Numbered from the stretch's first letter, positions 7,634 to 16,659 are shown. The stretch is DNA of 64,000 nucleotides from Bacteroidota bacterium (GCA_023399595.1 JAEWOR010000060.1:55588-119587), one strand, 5' to 3'. Translations and numbers: made by a program. The notes: generated by a model from the letters alone, not told the origin.

Positions 7634-8665
7634 ATGGAATTTACAGCTTCGCAAATTGCAAGTTTTATAGATGGAAAAATAATAGGTGACGAAAATTCAC
7701 TTATTACGGGTGTTTCTCCTATTGAAAGTGGAGCAGCAGGTCATCTATCATTTGTTGCACAAGAACGTTTTGCTCATTATATAGAGACTACAAAATGTTC
7801 TGTTCTTATTGTTTCAGAAAAACTAATTAATCAAAATTCTTATATTCCCACTATTATTTCCGTTCCTGATGCTTATTTATCTTTTCAAATTCTCATGAAT
7901 TTATATCAAGAGATGCAAGGTAAAAAGCAAGGTGTAGAAGAAGGCTCATCTATTCATCCAGCTGCGACCATTGGTCAGGATGTTTATATTGGAGCCTTTA
8001 CTTATGTTTCAGAGAAAGTAAAAATTGGGGATGGAACTCACATTTACCCTCAAGTTTATATTGGGAAAGGAGTTAAAATAGGAAAGAATTGCAAAATTGA
8101 CAGTGGTGCAAGAATTTACGATTATTGCATTATTGGTGATAATTGTGTGATTCACAGTAATTCTGTAATTGGTGGCGATGGTTTTGGGTTTCAGCCCACT
8201 GCGGAAGGTTTCAAGAAAATCCCTCAATTAGGAAATGTAATTATTGAAGATGATGTAGAAATTGGCTCTAACTGTAGTATAGACAGAGCTACCATTGGTT
8301 CTACCGTTATTGGAAAGGGAACTAAAATAGACAACCTTATCCAAATTGCTCACAACGTAAAAATTGGTCAAAATAACGTAATTGCTGCTCAAGCAGGAAT
8401 TGCGGGTTCTACAACAATTGGTGATTGGAACCAAATTGGTGGTCAAGTGGGTATTGTAGGCCATATAAAAATTGGTAATCAGGTAAGAATTCAAGCTCAA
8501 AGTGGTGTAAATTCTTCAGTGAATGATAAAGATACCCTTTATGGTTCACCAGCAATTAGTTATAATGAATATCTTAGAAATTATGTACATTTTAGAAATT
8601 TCACAGATATCGTAAAGAGAATAAATAATTTAGAAAATACCTCAAAAGAAAATTCTAATGAGTGA
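7634..8665 (+). CDS. lpxD: UDP-3-O-acylglucosamine N-acyltransferase
   Basis: Third step of lipid A synthesis: transfers a 3-hydroxyacyl chain from acyl carrier protein to the amino group of UDP-3-O-acyl-glucosamine in the cytoplasm. It is 343 residues, normal for LpxD. The N-terminal uridine-binding domain (MEFTASQIASFIDGK to about residue 100) is followed by a left-handed beta helix of hexapeptide repeats (IGDGTHIYPQVYIGKG and similar) to about residue 320. The catalytic His lies in QIAHNVKIG near residue 240. The ATG at 7634 is chosen; an upstream TTG at 7625 lies inside the promoter element. The stop overlaps lpxC/fabZ by 8 nt, so translation is probably coupled. Confidence 0.96.
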   Translation: MEFTASQIASFIDGKIIGDENSLITGVSPIESGAAGHLSFVAQERFAHYIETTKCSVLIVSEKLINQNSYIPTIISVPDAYLSFQILMNLYQEMQGKKQGVEEGSSIHPAATIGQDVYIGAFTYVSEKVKIGDGTHIYPQVYIGKGVKIGKNCKIDSGARIYDYCIIGDNCVIHSNSVIGGDGFGFQPTAEGFKKIPQLGNVIIEDDVEIGSNCSIDRATIGSTVIGKGTKIDNLIQIAHNVKIGQNNVIAAQAGIAGSTTIGDWNQIGGQVGIVGHIKIGNQVRIQAQSGVNSSVNDKDTLYGSPAISYNEYLRNYVHFRNFTDIVKRINNLENTSKENSNE

Positions 8666-10055
8666 TATGCAAAAAACACTGAAAGAAGAAGTTAGCCTTT
8701 CAGGAATTGGTCTTCATACAGGTAAAGAAGTAAAACTTACCATTAAACCAGCTAAAGAAAACACTGGATTTGTTTTTGTAAGAACAGATTTGGAAGGAAA
8801 CCCACAAGTAGAAGCAGATGTTAATTATGTTACTACAACAGATAGAGGAACCACTCTTGAAAAATTAGGCGTTAAAATTCATACTTGCGAGCATTTATTA
8901 GCAGCTTTAGTAGGTTGTGATATTGATAATGCCATGTTGGAAATGGATTCTTCGGAGCCACCCATTTTAGATGGATCTTCTAAGTTTTTTGTTGATGCTA
9001 TCTTAAAAGCAGGTATTGAAGAACAAAATGCAATCAGAGAATATTTGGTGATAAAAGAAGTAATGAACTATGTAGATCCTACAACAGGTTCAGAGCTTAC
9101 CATTATTCCATCTGAAAATTATGAGGTTACCGCAATGGTAGATTTTGGGACTAAAGTTTTAGGAACTCAAAATGCTACTCTAAAAAATATTTCAGATTTC
9201 CCAGAAGAAATTTCTTCGGCTAGAACTTTTAGCTTCTTGCATGAGTTAGAGCAGCTTTTAGACGCTGGTTTAATAAAAGGTGGAGATATTTCTAATGCTA
9301 TTGTTTATGTAGATAAGGATTTAACTCCTGAAACTACAGAAAAACTGAAACATGCTTTCGGAAAAGAAAACGTATCTATTAGCGCAAACGGTGTTTTAGA
9401 TAATCTTACGCTCAACTATCCAAACGAAGCAGCTAGACATAAATTATTAGATGTTATTGGTGATTTAGCTTTAACGGGAGTGAAATTGAAAGGTAAAGTT
9501 ATCGCTAATAAGCCAGGACATTTTGTAAATACACAATTTGCTAAAAAATTAAATCGTCAGTGGAAACTTCAAAAGAAGAAAAATGTTCCAGATTTCGATT
9601 TAACAAAAGAACCAGTTTTCGATATCAACGGTATTATGAAACTAATGCCACACAGATATCCTTTCTTGCTGATTGATAAAGTTCTTGAGCTTTCAGATTC
9701 CCATGTTGTTGGTTTGAAGAATGTAACCTTCAATGAACCTTTCTTTGTTGGTCATTTCCCTAAAGAACCTGTTATGCCAGGAGTTTTACAGGTGGAAGCT
9801 TTGGCGCAAACAGGAGGAATTTTAGTTTTAGCAAGTGTTCCAGATCCGGAAAATTATTCTACTTATTTCATAAAAATAGATAAAGTTAAATTCAAAAGAA
9901 AAGTTGTTCCAGGGGATACAATGATTTTCAAAATTGAATTAATGACTCCTATCAGAAGAGGTATCGTTCACATGCAAGGTTACGGATATGTAGGAGATCA
10001 AGTTGCCGTAGAAGCAGAACTTATGGCACAAGTAGCAAAAAATAAAATCGACTAG
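8658..10055 (+). CDS. lpxC/fabZ: Bifunctional UDP-3-O-acyl-GlcNAc deacetylase / 3-hydroxyacyl-ACP dehydratase
   Basis: A 465-residue fusion characteristic of Bacteroidota. Residues 1-310 are LpxC, the zinc deacetylase committing UDP-3-O-acyl-GlcNAc to lipid A: HTCEHLLAALVG near residue 77 and HKLLDVIGDLAL near 258 carry zinc-ligand and catalytic residues. Residues 320-465 are FabZ, the dehydratase of fatty-acid elongation: MKLMPHRYPFLLIDKV with the catalytic His and GHFPKEPVMPGVLQVEALAQ with the catalytic Glu. The two activities compete for 3-hydroxyacyl-ACP, so fusing them may balance lipid A against fatty-acid supply (inference). It overlaps lpxD by 8 nt and abuts lpxA with no gap. Confidence 0.97.
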   Translation: MSDMQKTLKEEVSLSGIGLHTGKEVKLTIKPAKENTGFVFVRTDLEGNPQVEADVNYVTTTDRGTTLEKLGVKIHTCEHLLAALVGCDIDNAMLEMDSSEPPILDGSSKFFVDAILKAGIEEQNAIREYLVIKEVMNYVDPTTGSELTIIPSENYEVTAMVDFGTKVLGTQNATLKNISDFPEEISSARTFSFLHELEQLLDAGLIKGGDISNAIVYVDKDLTPETTEKLKHAFGKENVSISANGVLDNLTLNYPNEAARHKLLDVIGDLALTGVKLKGKVIANKPGHFVNTQFAKKLNRQWKLQKKKNVPDFDLTKEPVFDINGIMKLMPHRYPFLLIDKVLELSDSHVVGLKNVTFNEPFFVGHFPKEPVMPGVLQVEALAQTGGILVLASVPDPENYSTYFIKIDKVKFKRKVVPGDTMIFKIELMTPIRRGIVHMQGYGYVGDQVAVEAELMAQVAKNKID

Positions 10056-10844
10056 ATGATTCATCAATTAGCAGCCGTTGATAAGCGTGCAAAAATCGGT
10101 AAAAACGTAGTTGTAGAACCTTTTACAACTATCGCAGGAGACGTAGAAATTGGTGAAGGAACTTGGATTGGTCCAAACGTTACCATAATGGATGGTGCGA
10201 GAATTGGTAAAAATTGCAGAATTTTTCCTGGAGCAGTAATTTCTGCTATTCCTCAAGATTTAAAATTTGATGGTGAAGTTACTACAGCTGAAATAGGCAA
10301 TAATACTACTATTAGAGAATGCGTTACCATCAATCGAGGAACTAAAGATCGTTTTAAAACATCTATCGGGAACGATTGTTTGATACAGGCTTACAGCCAT
10401 ATTGCACACGATTGCACAGTAGGGAATAACTGTATTTTTTCTAATGCGAGCACTTTGGCAGGGCATGTTACTGTTGGGGATTATGTAGTTTTAGCTGGAA
10501 TGGTGGCTGTTCATCAGTTTTGTAATATCGGTTCTCATTCTTTTGTAACGGGTGGTACACTCGTTCGTAAAGATGTTCCTCCTTATATTAAAGTAGCTAG
10601 AGAACCCATTTCTTATGTAGGAATCAATTCTGTTGGTTTAAGAAGAAGAGGTTTTTCTAACGAGAAAATATTCGAAATTCAAAAAATTTACCGCATTATT
10701 TTCCAAATGAAAATGAACACCACACAAGCAATTGAGTATGTAGAAAAGGAAATGCTTTCCACAGTTGAAAGAGATGAAATAATGCAATTTGTTCAAAATT
10801 CACCTAGAGGAATTGTAAAAGGTTACGGAACGAGAAAAGAGTAA
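10056..10844 (+). CDS. lpxA: UDP-N-acetylglucosamine acyltransferase
   Basis: First acylation of lipid A synthesis, moving a 3-hydroxyacyl group from ACP to the 3-OH of UDP-GlcNAc. It is 262 residues, the standard length. Hexapeptide repeats (IGKNVVVEPFTTIAGDVEIG and onward) fill residues 10-185. LIQAYSHIAHDCTVGN carries the catalytic His, and the C-terminal helical domain from GLRRRGFSNEKIFEIQK binds the acyl carrier. The ATG follows the lpxC/fabZ stop directly, so the three genes form one operon in the order lpxD, lpxC/fabZ, lpxA. Confidence 0.97.
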   Translation: MIHQLAAVDKRAKIGKNVVVEPFTTIAGDVEIGEGTWIGPNVTIMDGARIGKNCRIFPGAVISAIPQDLKFDGEVTTAEIGNNTTIRECVTINRGTKDRFKTSIGNDCLIQAYSHIAHDCTVGNNCIFSNASTLAGHVTVGDYVVLAGMVAVHQFCNIGSHSFVTGGTLVRKDVPPYIKVAREPISYVGINSVGLRRRGFSNEKIFEIQKIYRIIFQMKMNTTQAIEYVEKEMLSTVERDEIMQFVQNSPRGIVKGYGTRKE

Positions 10845-10943
10845 AATTATTTGTGGTAAGTAGTTTGTAATCAATGAATTGAAATTTTAAACCTTACAGC
10901 TAAGACTTTAAACAAAAAATAAAAAAAACAATAATAATAGTTA

Positions 10944-11510
10944 ATGGCAACAAGCAACGATATCAGAAAAGGACTTTGCATTGAATATAGCAATGATATC
11001 TTTAAAGTAATTGAATTCTTACACGTAAAACCAGGAAAAGGACCTGCTTTCGTAAGAACAAAATTAAAATCTGTCACCAACGGAAAAGTAATTGATAATA
11101 CTTTTTCTGCAGGTCATAAAATTGATGAAGTAAAGGTAATCACAAGAAAATTCCAATATCTTTATGATGATGAGAATGGTTTCCATTTCATGAATAACGA
11201 CGACTTCTCTCAAATTTATATCAATAAAGAAATGATTGAAAACGCTCAGTTTATGAAAGCGGGTGAGGAAGTTACTATTATCCTTAAAGAAGTGGATGAA
11301 ACTCCACTTTCTGCTGAACTTCCTGCAAGTGTTTATTTAGATGTTATTGAAGCTGATCCAGGGGTAAAAGGAAATACTGCAACTAACGCTCTTAAAAATG
11401 CAATTGTAGAAACAGGGGCAAGAGTAATGGTTCCACTTTTTATTGAGCCAGGAGATAAAATTAAAGTAAATACTGAAGACGGTAGTTATTTAGAAAGAGT
11501 TAAAGAATAA
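10944..11510 (+). CDS. efp: Translation elongation factor P
   Basis: Relieves ribosome stalling at consecutive prolines; cytoplasmic. It is 188 residues, the usual length. The KOW-like N-terminal domain ends in HVKPGKGPAFVRTKLK, where the Lys of PGKGP is the loop tip reaching the peptidyl-transferase centre. Two OB-fold domains follow, with EADPGVKGNTATNALKNA and the C-terminal GARVMVPLFIEPGDKIKVNTEDGSY. It is 99 nt after lpxA with no terminator seen between them, so partial co-transcription is possible. A terminator follows. Confidence 0.97.
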   Translation: MATSNDIRKGLCIEYSNDIFKVIEFLHVKPGKGPAFVRTKLKSVTNGKVIDNTFSAGHKIDEVKVITRKFQYLYDDENGFHFMNNDDFSQIYINKEMIENAQFMKAGEEVTIILKEVDETPLSAELPASVYLDVIEADPGVKGNTATNALKNAIVETGARVMVPLFIEPGDKIKVNTEDGSYLERVKE

Positions 11511-11626
11511 TGTTTTTACAATAATGAACACATTTATGAGTGGTAAAAATCTATACAACGTTTTTTATTTCTGCAATCTGATGTTTACTACCAAAGAAAA
11601 TAATTATTCAATATAAATAAAGAGAG

Positions 11627-11660
11627 AGATGAGCTTTTATAAGTTCATCTTTGCTTTTTT
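11627..11660 (+). terminator. Intrinsic terminator after efp
   Basis: A 10-bp stem AGATGAGCTT/AAGTTCATCT with one G-U pair and a TTAT loop, followed by TTGCTTTTTT. It ends 22 nt before the second lpxD-like gene. Confidence 0.75.
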
Positions 11661-11682
11661 CACGTAAATCAAAATTACAATA

Positions 11683-12582
11683 ATGAGATTTCAAACTACA
11701 CAAACCCTAAAAAATATAGCAGAATTAATTGGCGCAAAATACATTGGAGATGCTGAATTTCCAGTTTTGGGAAGCAATGAAATTCACATGGTGCAACCAG
11801 GAGAAATTGTTTTTGTGAACCATCCTAAATATTATGATAAAGCCCTAAATTCTCCTGCAACCATTATCCTTATAGATAAAGAAGTAGAATGCCCAGAAGG
11901 GAAAGCACTATTAATTTCCGCTGATCCTTTTAGGGATTTTAATAAAATTAATACCCATTTTACCCGAATTTATAATTTCACAGAAGAACTTCACGATGTA
12001 GAAATTGGGGATGGAACAAAAATTCACTCTTCAGCTGTAATCGGAAATAATGTGAAAATTGGTAAAAATACCCTTATTTTTCCAAATGTGGTCATTGGGG
12101 ATAGAACGATTATTGGAGACAATGTTATTATTCAGTCAGGAACAGTTTTAGGAGGAGATGCTTTCTACTATAGAAAACTAAACGGTAATTTTGATAGGTT
12201 AATTTCTGTAGGAAATGTGGTTGTCGAAAATAACGTAGAAATAGGAAACCTTTGCACCATTGATAGGGGAGTTACAGATTCCACAATTATTGGTGAAGGA
12301 AGTGTTTTAGACAATCAAATACAGATAGGACATGATACCGTTATCGGTAAAAAATGTTTAATAGCTTCTCATGTAGGCATCGCTGGTTGCTGTGTTATTG
12401 GCGATGAAGTTACACTTTGGGGACAAGTAGGTATTGCTTCTGGAAATAAAATTGAAAAAGGAAGTGTTATCTTAGGTAAAACTGGCGTAAACAGGGACTT
12501 ACCAACGGGAACTTATATTGGGATGTTTGCGGAAGATTACAAAACTTACCTGAAAAAAGAAGTAAAGCTTAGAAATTTATAG
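11683..12582 (+). CDS. LpxD-like hexapeptide acyltransferase (second copy)
   Basis: A 299-residue left-handed beta-helix acyltransferase resembling LpxD but shorter and diverged. Residues 1-100 look like the LpxD uridine-binding domain (AELIGAKYIGDAEFPVLGSNEI; NHPKYYDKALNSPATIILID). Residues 105-270 are hexapeptide repeats. HDTVIGKKCLIASHVGIAG contains a His at the position of the LpxD catalytic His. The C-terminal acyl-carrier-binding helices of true LpxD are nearly absent. It may act on a different nucleotide sugar or acyl donor; calling it a second lpxD would be premature. It stands alone behind the efp terminator. Confidence 0.8.
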   Translation: MRFQTTQTLKNIAELIGAKYIGDAEFPVLGSNEIHMVQPGEIVFVNHPKYYDKALNSPATIILIDKEVECPEGKALLISADPFRDFNKINTHFTRIYNFTEELHDVEIGDGTKIHSSAVIGNNVKIGKNTLIFPNVVIGDRTIIGDNVIIQSGTVLGGDAFYYRKLNGNFDRLISVGNVVVENNVEIGNLCTIDRGVTDSTIIGEGSVLDNQIQIGHDTVIGKKCLIASHVGIAGCCVIGDEVTLWGQVGIASGNKIEKGSVILGKTGVNRDLPTGTYIGMFAEDYKTYLKKEVKLRNL

Positions 12583-12623
12583 CATCAACGCTAAAGTTTT
12601 CTTTAAATCAGAGAAAATTTAAT

Positions 12624-12631
12624 TAAATTTG
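12624..12631 (+). promoter_or_regulatory. Promoter -7 element TAAATTTG for sucD
   Basis: Full TAnnTTTG match 37 nt before the sucD start; no clear -33 TTG at the usual distance. Confidence 0.45.
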
Positions 12632-12668
12632 TAAAAATTAAAATTTCAAATAAATAAAAAATTAAATA

Positions 12669-13544
12669 ATGTCAATTTTAGTAAACAAAGATTCTAAAGT
12701 AGTTGTACAGGGATTCACTGGTAATGAAGGTACTTTCCATGCTGGTCAAATGATTGAATACGGAACAAACGTAATTGGTGGTGTTACCCCAGGTAAAGGT
12801 GGTTCTGAACATTTAGGAAGACCAGTATTTAACACCGTTGCAGACGCAGTAGCTAAAGCAGGTGCTAATGTGAGTATTATTTTTGTACCGCCTGCATTTG
12901 CTGCAGATGCTATTATGGAAGCTGCAGAGGCAGGAATTAAAGTAATCGTTTGTATTACAGAAGGTATCCCAGTTGCAGATATGGTAAAAGTAAAATCTTA
13001 CATCGCTGATAAAGATTGTAGATTAATTGGTCCAAACTGCCCAGGAATTATTACTCCAGAAGAAGCTAAAATTGGTATTATGCCCGGTTTCGTTTTCAAA
13101 AAAGGTAAAGTAGGTATCGTTTCTAAATCAGGAACTTTAACTTATGAAGCTGCAGACCAAGTGGTAAGAGCTGGTTTCGGTATTTCTACAGCTATTGGTA
13201 TTGGTGGAGACCCAATTATTGGTACTACTACTAAAGAAGCTTTAGAATTATTCATTAACGATCCTGAAACTGAAGCTGTTGTTATGATTGGTGAAATTGG
13301 TGGTGGACTAGAAGCTGAAGCTGCAAGATGGTATAAAGCGAGTGGTTCTACAAAACCAGTTGTAGGTTTCATTGCAGGTCAAACTGCTCCTAAAGGAAGA
13401 ACAATGGGACACGCAGGTGCTATTGTAGGCGGTGATGAAGATACTGCACAGGCAAAAATGCAAATTATGCAAGAAAATGGTATCAACGTGGTAGCTTCTC
13501 CAGCTGATATTGGTGAAACTGTTGCTAAAGTACTTTCTAAATAA
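12669..13544 (+). CDS. sucD: Succinyl-CoA synthetase, alpha subunit
   Basis: TCA-cycle enzyme converting succinyl-CoA to succinate with nucleotide triphosphate formation; works as a complex with SucC. It is 291 residues, full length. The CoA-binding Rossmann domain includes VVQGFTGNEGTFHAGQM and GGVTPGKGG. IGPNCPGIITPEEAKIG and GHAGAIVGGDEDTAQAK follow; the His in GHAG is the phosphorylated active-site residue. sucC is not adjacent, which is common in this group. An outer-membrane barrel gene follows 23 nt later with no terminator between. Confidence 0.97.
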   Translation: MSILVNKDSKVVVQGFTGNEGTFHAGQMIEYGTNVIGGVTPGKGGSEHLGRPVFNTVADAVAKAGANVSIIFVPPAFAADAIMEAAEAGIKVIVCITEGIPVADMVKVKSYIADKDCRLIGPNCPGIITPEEAKIGIMPGFVFKKGKVGIVSKSGTLTYEAADQVVRAGFGISTAIGIGGDPIIGTTTKEALELFINDPETEAVVMIGEIGGGLEAEAARWYKASGSTKPVVGFIAGQTAPKGRTMGHAGAIVGGDEDTAQAKMQIMQENGINVVASPADIGETVAKVLSK

Positions 13545-13567
13545 TTTTTCACGAATATATACACTAA

Positions 13568-14239
13568 ATGAAAAAAATTTTATTAGCATCAGGATTGGCT
13601 CTATCTACACTTTCCTTTGCGCAAATCGATTTTAGTAGTACTCGTTTCGGGGTAACCGTAGGAGGAAACTATTCAAGAGTGAAAAACGCACATAATCCTT
13701 CAGGGGCTCTTTTTGCTTTTCAAGCGGGAGGTTTGGCTTTAATTCCGATGGGGACAAATAATCAGTTTTATTTGCAGCCAGAAGTTTTATATTATGGAGC
13801 AGGAGAATCTGGTAAAGATAAAGATGCAAAAGGACATCCAGGATATGATGCAATTTATGCTAATAATTATTTAAGTGTACCTGTATATTTTAAAGGATAT
13901 TTTTCTGAAGCCGAGTCTGAATTTTTTGGAATGGTAGGTCCGAGATTTAATTTCTTGGTCAATCAAAATGTAAAAAATCCTTCTCGTGCGTATTATGATC
14001 CAGATTTTACGGATCCTGATTATCCCAATATTAGTGGAAAAGCCAATAGCTTTAATTTTGCTGTAGGTTTAGGGATCGGATATAGTTATAAAAGACAGTT
14101 AGAGTTGACTTTTAAATACGACTTAGGATTATCCAATACTTATCCTAATTTAGTAGAATCTCAAACTTTGGATCCTAATACTTCCAAGAAAAAATCTGAA
14201 CAAGTATTAAGCTTAACATTAAGTTATATTTTCCAATAA
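13568..14239 (+). CDS. Outer-membrane beta-barrel protein (PorT-like family)
   Basis: A 223-residue exported protein. MKKILLASGLALSTLSFA is a signal peptide cleaved before QIDFS. The mature part shows alternating amphipathic strands typical of small Bacteroidota barrels (RFGVTVGGNYSRV, NNQFYLQPEVLYYG, YLSVPVYFKGYF, FNFAVGLGIGYSYK) and ends in an aromatic, VLSLTLSYIFQ, the usual barrel C-terminus. The family has no defined substrate. It may be read through from sucD and is closed by a very strong terminator. Confidence 0.85.
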   Translation: MKKILLASGLALSTLSFAQIDFSSTRFGVTVGGNYSRVKNAHNPSGALFAFQAGGLALIPMGTNNQFYLQPEVLYYGAGESGKDKDAKGHPGYDAIYANNYLSVPVYFKGYFSEAESEFFGMVGPRFNFLVNQNVKNPSRAYYDPDFTDPDYPNISGKANSFNFAVGLGIGYSYKRQLELTFKYDLGLSNTYPNLVESQTLDPNTSKKKSEQVLSLTLSYIFQ

Positions 14240-14257
14240 AATATTTCTTAATAGAGA

Positions 14258-14294
14258 TAAAAAAACTCCGGCGCCGCAGGCGCCGGAGTTTTTT
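14258..14294. terminator. GC-rich perfect-stem terminator
   Basis: A perfect stem CTCCGGCGCC/GGCGCCGGAG with a GCA loop, extended by A and T runs on the two sides. It is much more GC-rich than its surroundings and shares the core GGCGCC-GCA-GGCGCC with the terminator at 31460. Confidence 0.9.
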
Positions 14295-14331
14295 GTTGAT
14301 ATTTTGTTTTTGTTGATCGTTTTAGATATTT

Positions 14332-14359
14332 TCTAACATCTAACATCTAACATCTAACA
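14332..14359. repeat. Four perfect tandem copies of the heptamer TCTAACA
   Basis: Copies begin at 14332, 14339, 14346 and 14353, ending 3 nt before the stop of the ABC permease on the other strand. The same heptamer recurs before purL (27716-27743). Confidence 0.9.
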
Positions 14360-14362
14360 GAA

Positions 14363-15673
14363 TTAAGATTTTATCCATTTCCAGATTTCTTTCAAGCTGG
14401 CTTTATTCCCGTACATTAAAACGCCCACTTTATATACTTTTCCAGCAATAAAAATCATAAAGAGCGTAGTTCCTAATAATAAAGAAAGCGACAGAATAAT
14501 TTGCCATGCTGGAACCCCAAAAGGAATTCTTGCAATCATTGCAACAGGAGAAGTAAAAGGGATAATAGATAGCCAAAAACCTAGAGGACCATCAGGATTA
14601 TTCATAATAGAAAAACTACCATACATTCCTAGCATTAATGGAAGGATGGCAAATAAGGTATATTGTTGAGTTTCCGTTTCGTTATCCACTGCAGAACCCA
14701 CTGCAGCGTAAATAGAACTGTAAAATAAATATCCTAAAAAGAAAAACAAAATAAAAACCACAATAATTAAAGGGAAATTAAGCTCTAATAAATTATGAGA
14801 AACTTCCGCAGCAATCTGTTTTATATCCATATTTGAACTCAAATCCTGAGGATTTTCCATCGAGTTTTTTTGTAAAGACGAAAACTGATTATTCAGAAAA
14901 AAAGCTCCAATTAAAGACATGGCAATCCAAACACTAAACTGGGTAATCGCTACCAATGTAACACCCAATATTTTGCCCAACATCAATTCAAAAGGCTTTA
15001 CAGAAGAAATAATAATTTCTACAACACGGTTATTTTTTTCCTCTAAAACACTTCTCATTACACGAACTCCATACATAATGATGAACATAAAAGTTACGTA
15101 CATCAAAATCATACTCAAACCAGATTTTACGCCAAAAGCAAGGTCAGAATCGTCTTTTGTATCTTCAGAAATATTAATGGTTTTTAAATTGAAATTCTTA
15201 TCCAGATTATTAAGTTGCTTCTGAGTAATTCCTAATTGTTTAATTTTTTCTTTCTTTATAATCTCAGAAACATCAGAAATAATATGTTGCTTATTTTCAA
15301 ATCCAATTTTATTATTGACGATTAATCTTGAATTTTTTTCAAGTTCATCAAAATTCTGTTGAACAAGCTCAGGAATAATTAAAATTCCATCAATGGACTC
15401 ATTATTTTTAAGTTCAGCAGTTTTTTTCTTTTCCTCGGATGTTGGTACAAAAGTATAAGTAACATTATCACTAGATTTTAAATGACCATTAAAAAGATTA
15501 CTTCTGTCCACAACTTCTACACGGTAATGACTTTTATTCGCCTTAAACATAAAGCTAATAAGCGCCCCAAAAGCAATAAGTAGGACAGGAGCTAATAAAG
15601 TGAGCACAATAAAAGATTTCTTTTTTACTTGTGTTAAAAACTCACGCTTGGTAATTAATATAATATTCTTCAT
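14363..15673 (-). CDS. ABC-2 type exporter permease (NatB-like)
   Basis: Inner-membrane permease of 436 residues. One helix lies near the N-terminus (SFIVLTLLAPVLLIAFGALI, residues 20-40), followed by a periplasmic domain of about 150 residues. About six helices sit in the C-terminal half, including FPLIIVVFILFFFLGYLFY and WQIILSLSLLLGTTLFMIF. This layout matches NatB/YhaP exporters linked to sodium or drug export. It starts 1 nt after the stop of the ATPase gene, so the pair forms one transporter and one operon. The exported substrate cannot be told from sequence. Confidence 0.9.
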   Translation of the reverse strand: MKNIILITKREFLTQVKKKSFIVLTLLAPVLLIAFGALISFMFKANKSHYRVEVVDRSNLFNGHLKSSDNVTYTFVPTSEEKKKTAELKNNESIDGILIIPELVQQNFDELEKNSRLIVNNKIGFENKQHIISDVSEIIKKEKIKQLGITQKQLNNLDKNFNLKTINISEDTKDDSDLAFGVKSGLSMILMYVTFMFIIMYGVRVMRSVLEEKNNRVVEIIISSVKPFELMLGKILGVTLVAITQFSVWIAMSLIGAFFLNNQFSSLQKNSMENPQDLSSNMDIKQIAAEVSHNLLELNFPLIIVVFILFFFLGYLFYSSIYAAVGSAVDNETETQQYTLFAILPLMLGMYGSFSIMNNPDGPLGFWLSIIPFTSPVAMIARIPFGVPAWQIILSLSLLLGTTLFMIFIAGKVYKVGVLMYGNKASLKEIWKWIKS

Positions 15674-15674
15674 C

Positions 15675-16583
15675 TTATTTTTTACTTACAGCATTTATAA
15701 AAACTTCATTCATACTCGGAATTTTCTCATCAAAAGATCTTACTTTACCTATTTTAACGAGATTATAAAGAAGTTCATTTTGATCATTTTCATTTTTCAA
15801 ATCAAAAGAAACTAAGTTATTGGATTCAGAAATATTAAAAATTTCAAACTGATTTTTAAAAATTTCAAAGGTGTCCTGATTGAGTTCTGAAAGCGTTACG
15901 CTAAAAATATTTTTTTTGTGCTGCTCTCGAACATCAAAAACTTTCCCATCAATAATTTTTTTAGAATTATTGATTAATGCTACATAATCGCACATTTCCT
16001 CTACACTTTCCATTCTGTGGGTAGAAAGAATAATGGTGGTTCCTTTATCTTTTAAATCTAGAATTTGATCTTTAATTAAATTGGCGTTCATGGGATCAAA
16101 ACCCGAAAAAGGTTCATCAAGAATTAATAATTTCGGACGATGCAGAACTGTAACTACAAATTGTATTTTTTGAGCCATACCTTTGGAGAGTTCTGTCAAT
16201 TTCTTCTTCCACCATTGATCAATCTCCAGTTTATCAAACCATTTTTTAGCTTCACTCAAAGCATCATTTTTGGACATTCCCTTTAGTTCACCAAAGTATA
16301 ATAATTGATCTCCAATGGTCATATTTTTATACAAACCTCTTTCTTCAGGCATATAACCAATTTGTTTAATATGCTCAGGATTCAGTTTTTCACCATTAAT
16401 GGTGATATTCCCTGAGTCTGCTTGCGTAATTTGATTGATAATTCTAATAAAAGAAGTTTTTCCTGCTCCATTTGGTCCTAAAAGCCCGTAAATACTTGCT
16501 TTTGGAACAGTAATACTGAAATCATCTAGTGCAATTTTTTTTCCTGCATTGTACGTTTTGCTAACGTGTTCCGCTTTTAACAT
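15675..16583 (-). CDS. ABC exporter ATP-binding protein (NatA-like)
   Basis: A 302-residue cytoplasmic ATPase that drives the neighbouring permease. Walker A GPNGAGKTSF is near residue 36, the signature LSKGMAQKIQF near 132, Walker B LLILDEPFSGFDP near 152, and the switch His in ILSTHRM near 187. The C-terminal 80 residues form the extension typical of NatA-type ATPases that regulate ABC-2 exporters. It is the promoter-proximal gene of the two-gene operon. Confidence 0.93.
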   Translation of the reverse strand: MLKAEHVSKTYNAGKKIALDDFSITVPKASIYGLLGPNGAGKTSFIRIINQITQADSGNITINGEKLNPEHIKQIGYMPEERGLYKNMTIGDQLLYFGELKGMSKNDALSEAKKWFDKLEIDQWWKKKLTELSKGMAQKIQFVVTVLHRPKLLILDEPFSGFDPMNANLIKDQILDLKDKGTTIILSTHRMESVEEMCDYVALINNSKKIIDGKVFDVREQHKKNIFSVTLSELNQDTFEIFKNQFEIFNISESNNLVSFDLKNENDQNELLYNLVKIGKVRSFDEKIPSMNEVFINAVSKK

Positions 16584-16659
16584 GTATAGTAGATATTAAT
16601 CTTAGATAAGTCGTAAATAATTTAGAAAGTTACATAAATATCAAATAAGTTGGTGTGTA

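Noticed and set aside
13142..13589. Antisense open frames opposite sucD
   Set aside because: They mirror the codon structure of sucD, which is a clear gene. Similar antisense frames opposite purL, pheT, hutU, lpxA and dnaN were dropped for the same reason.
14332..14359. Tandem repeat as a CRISPR array
   Set aside because: The unit is 7 bp with no spacers and no cas genes are near. No CRISPR array was seen anywhere in the window.
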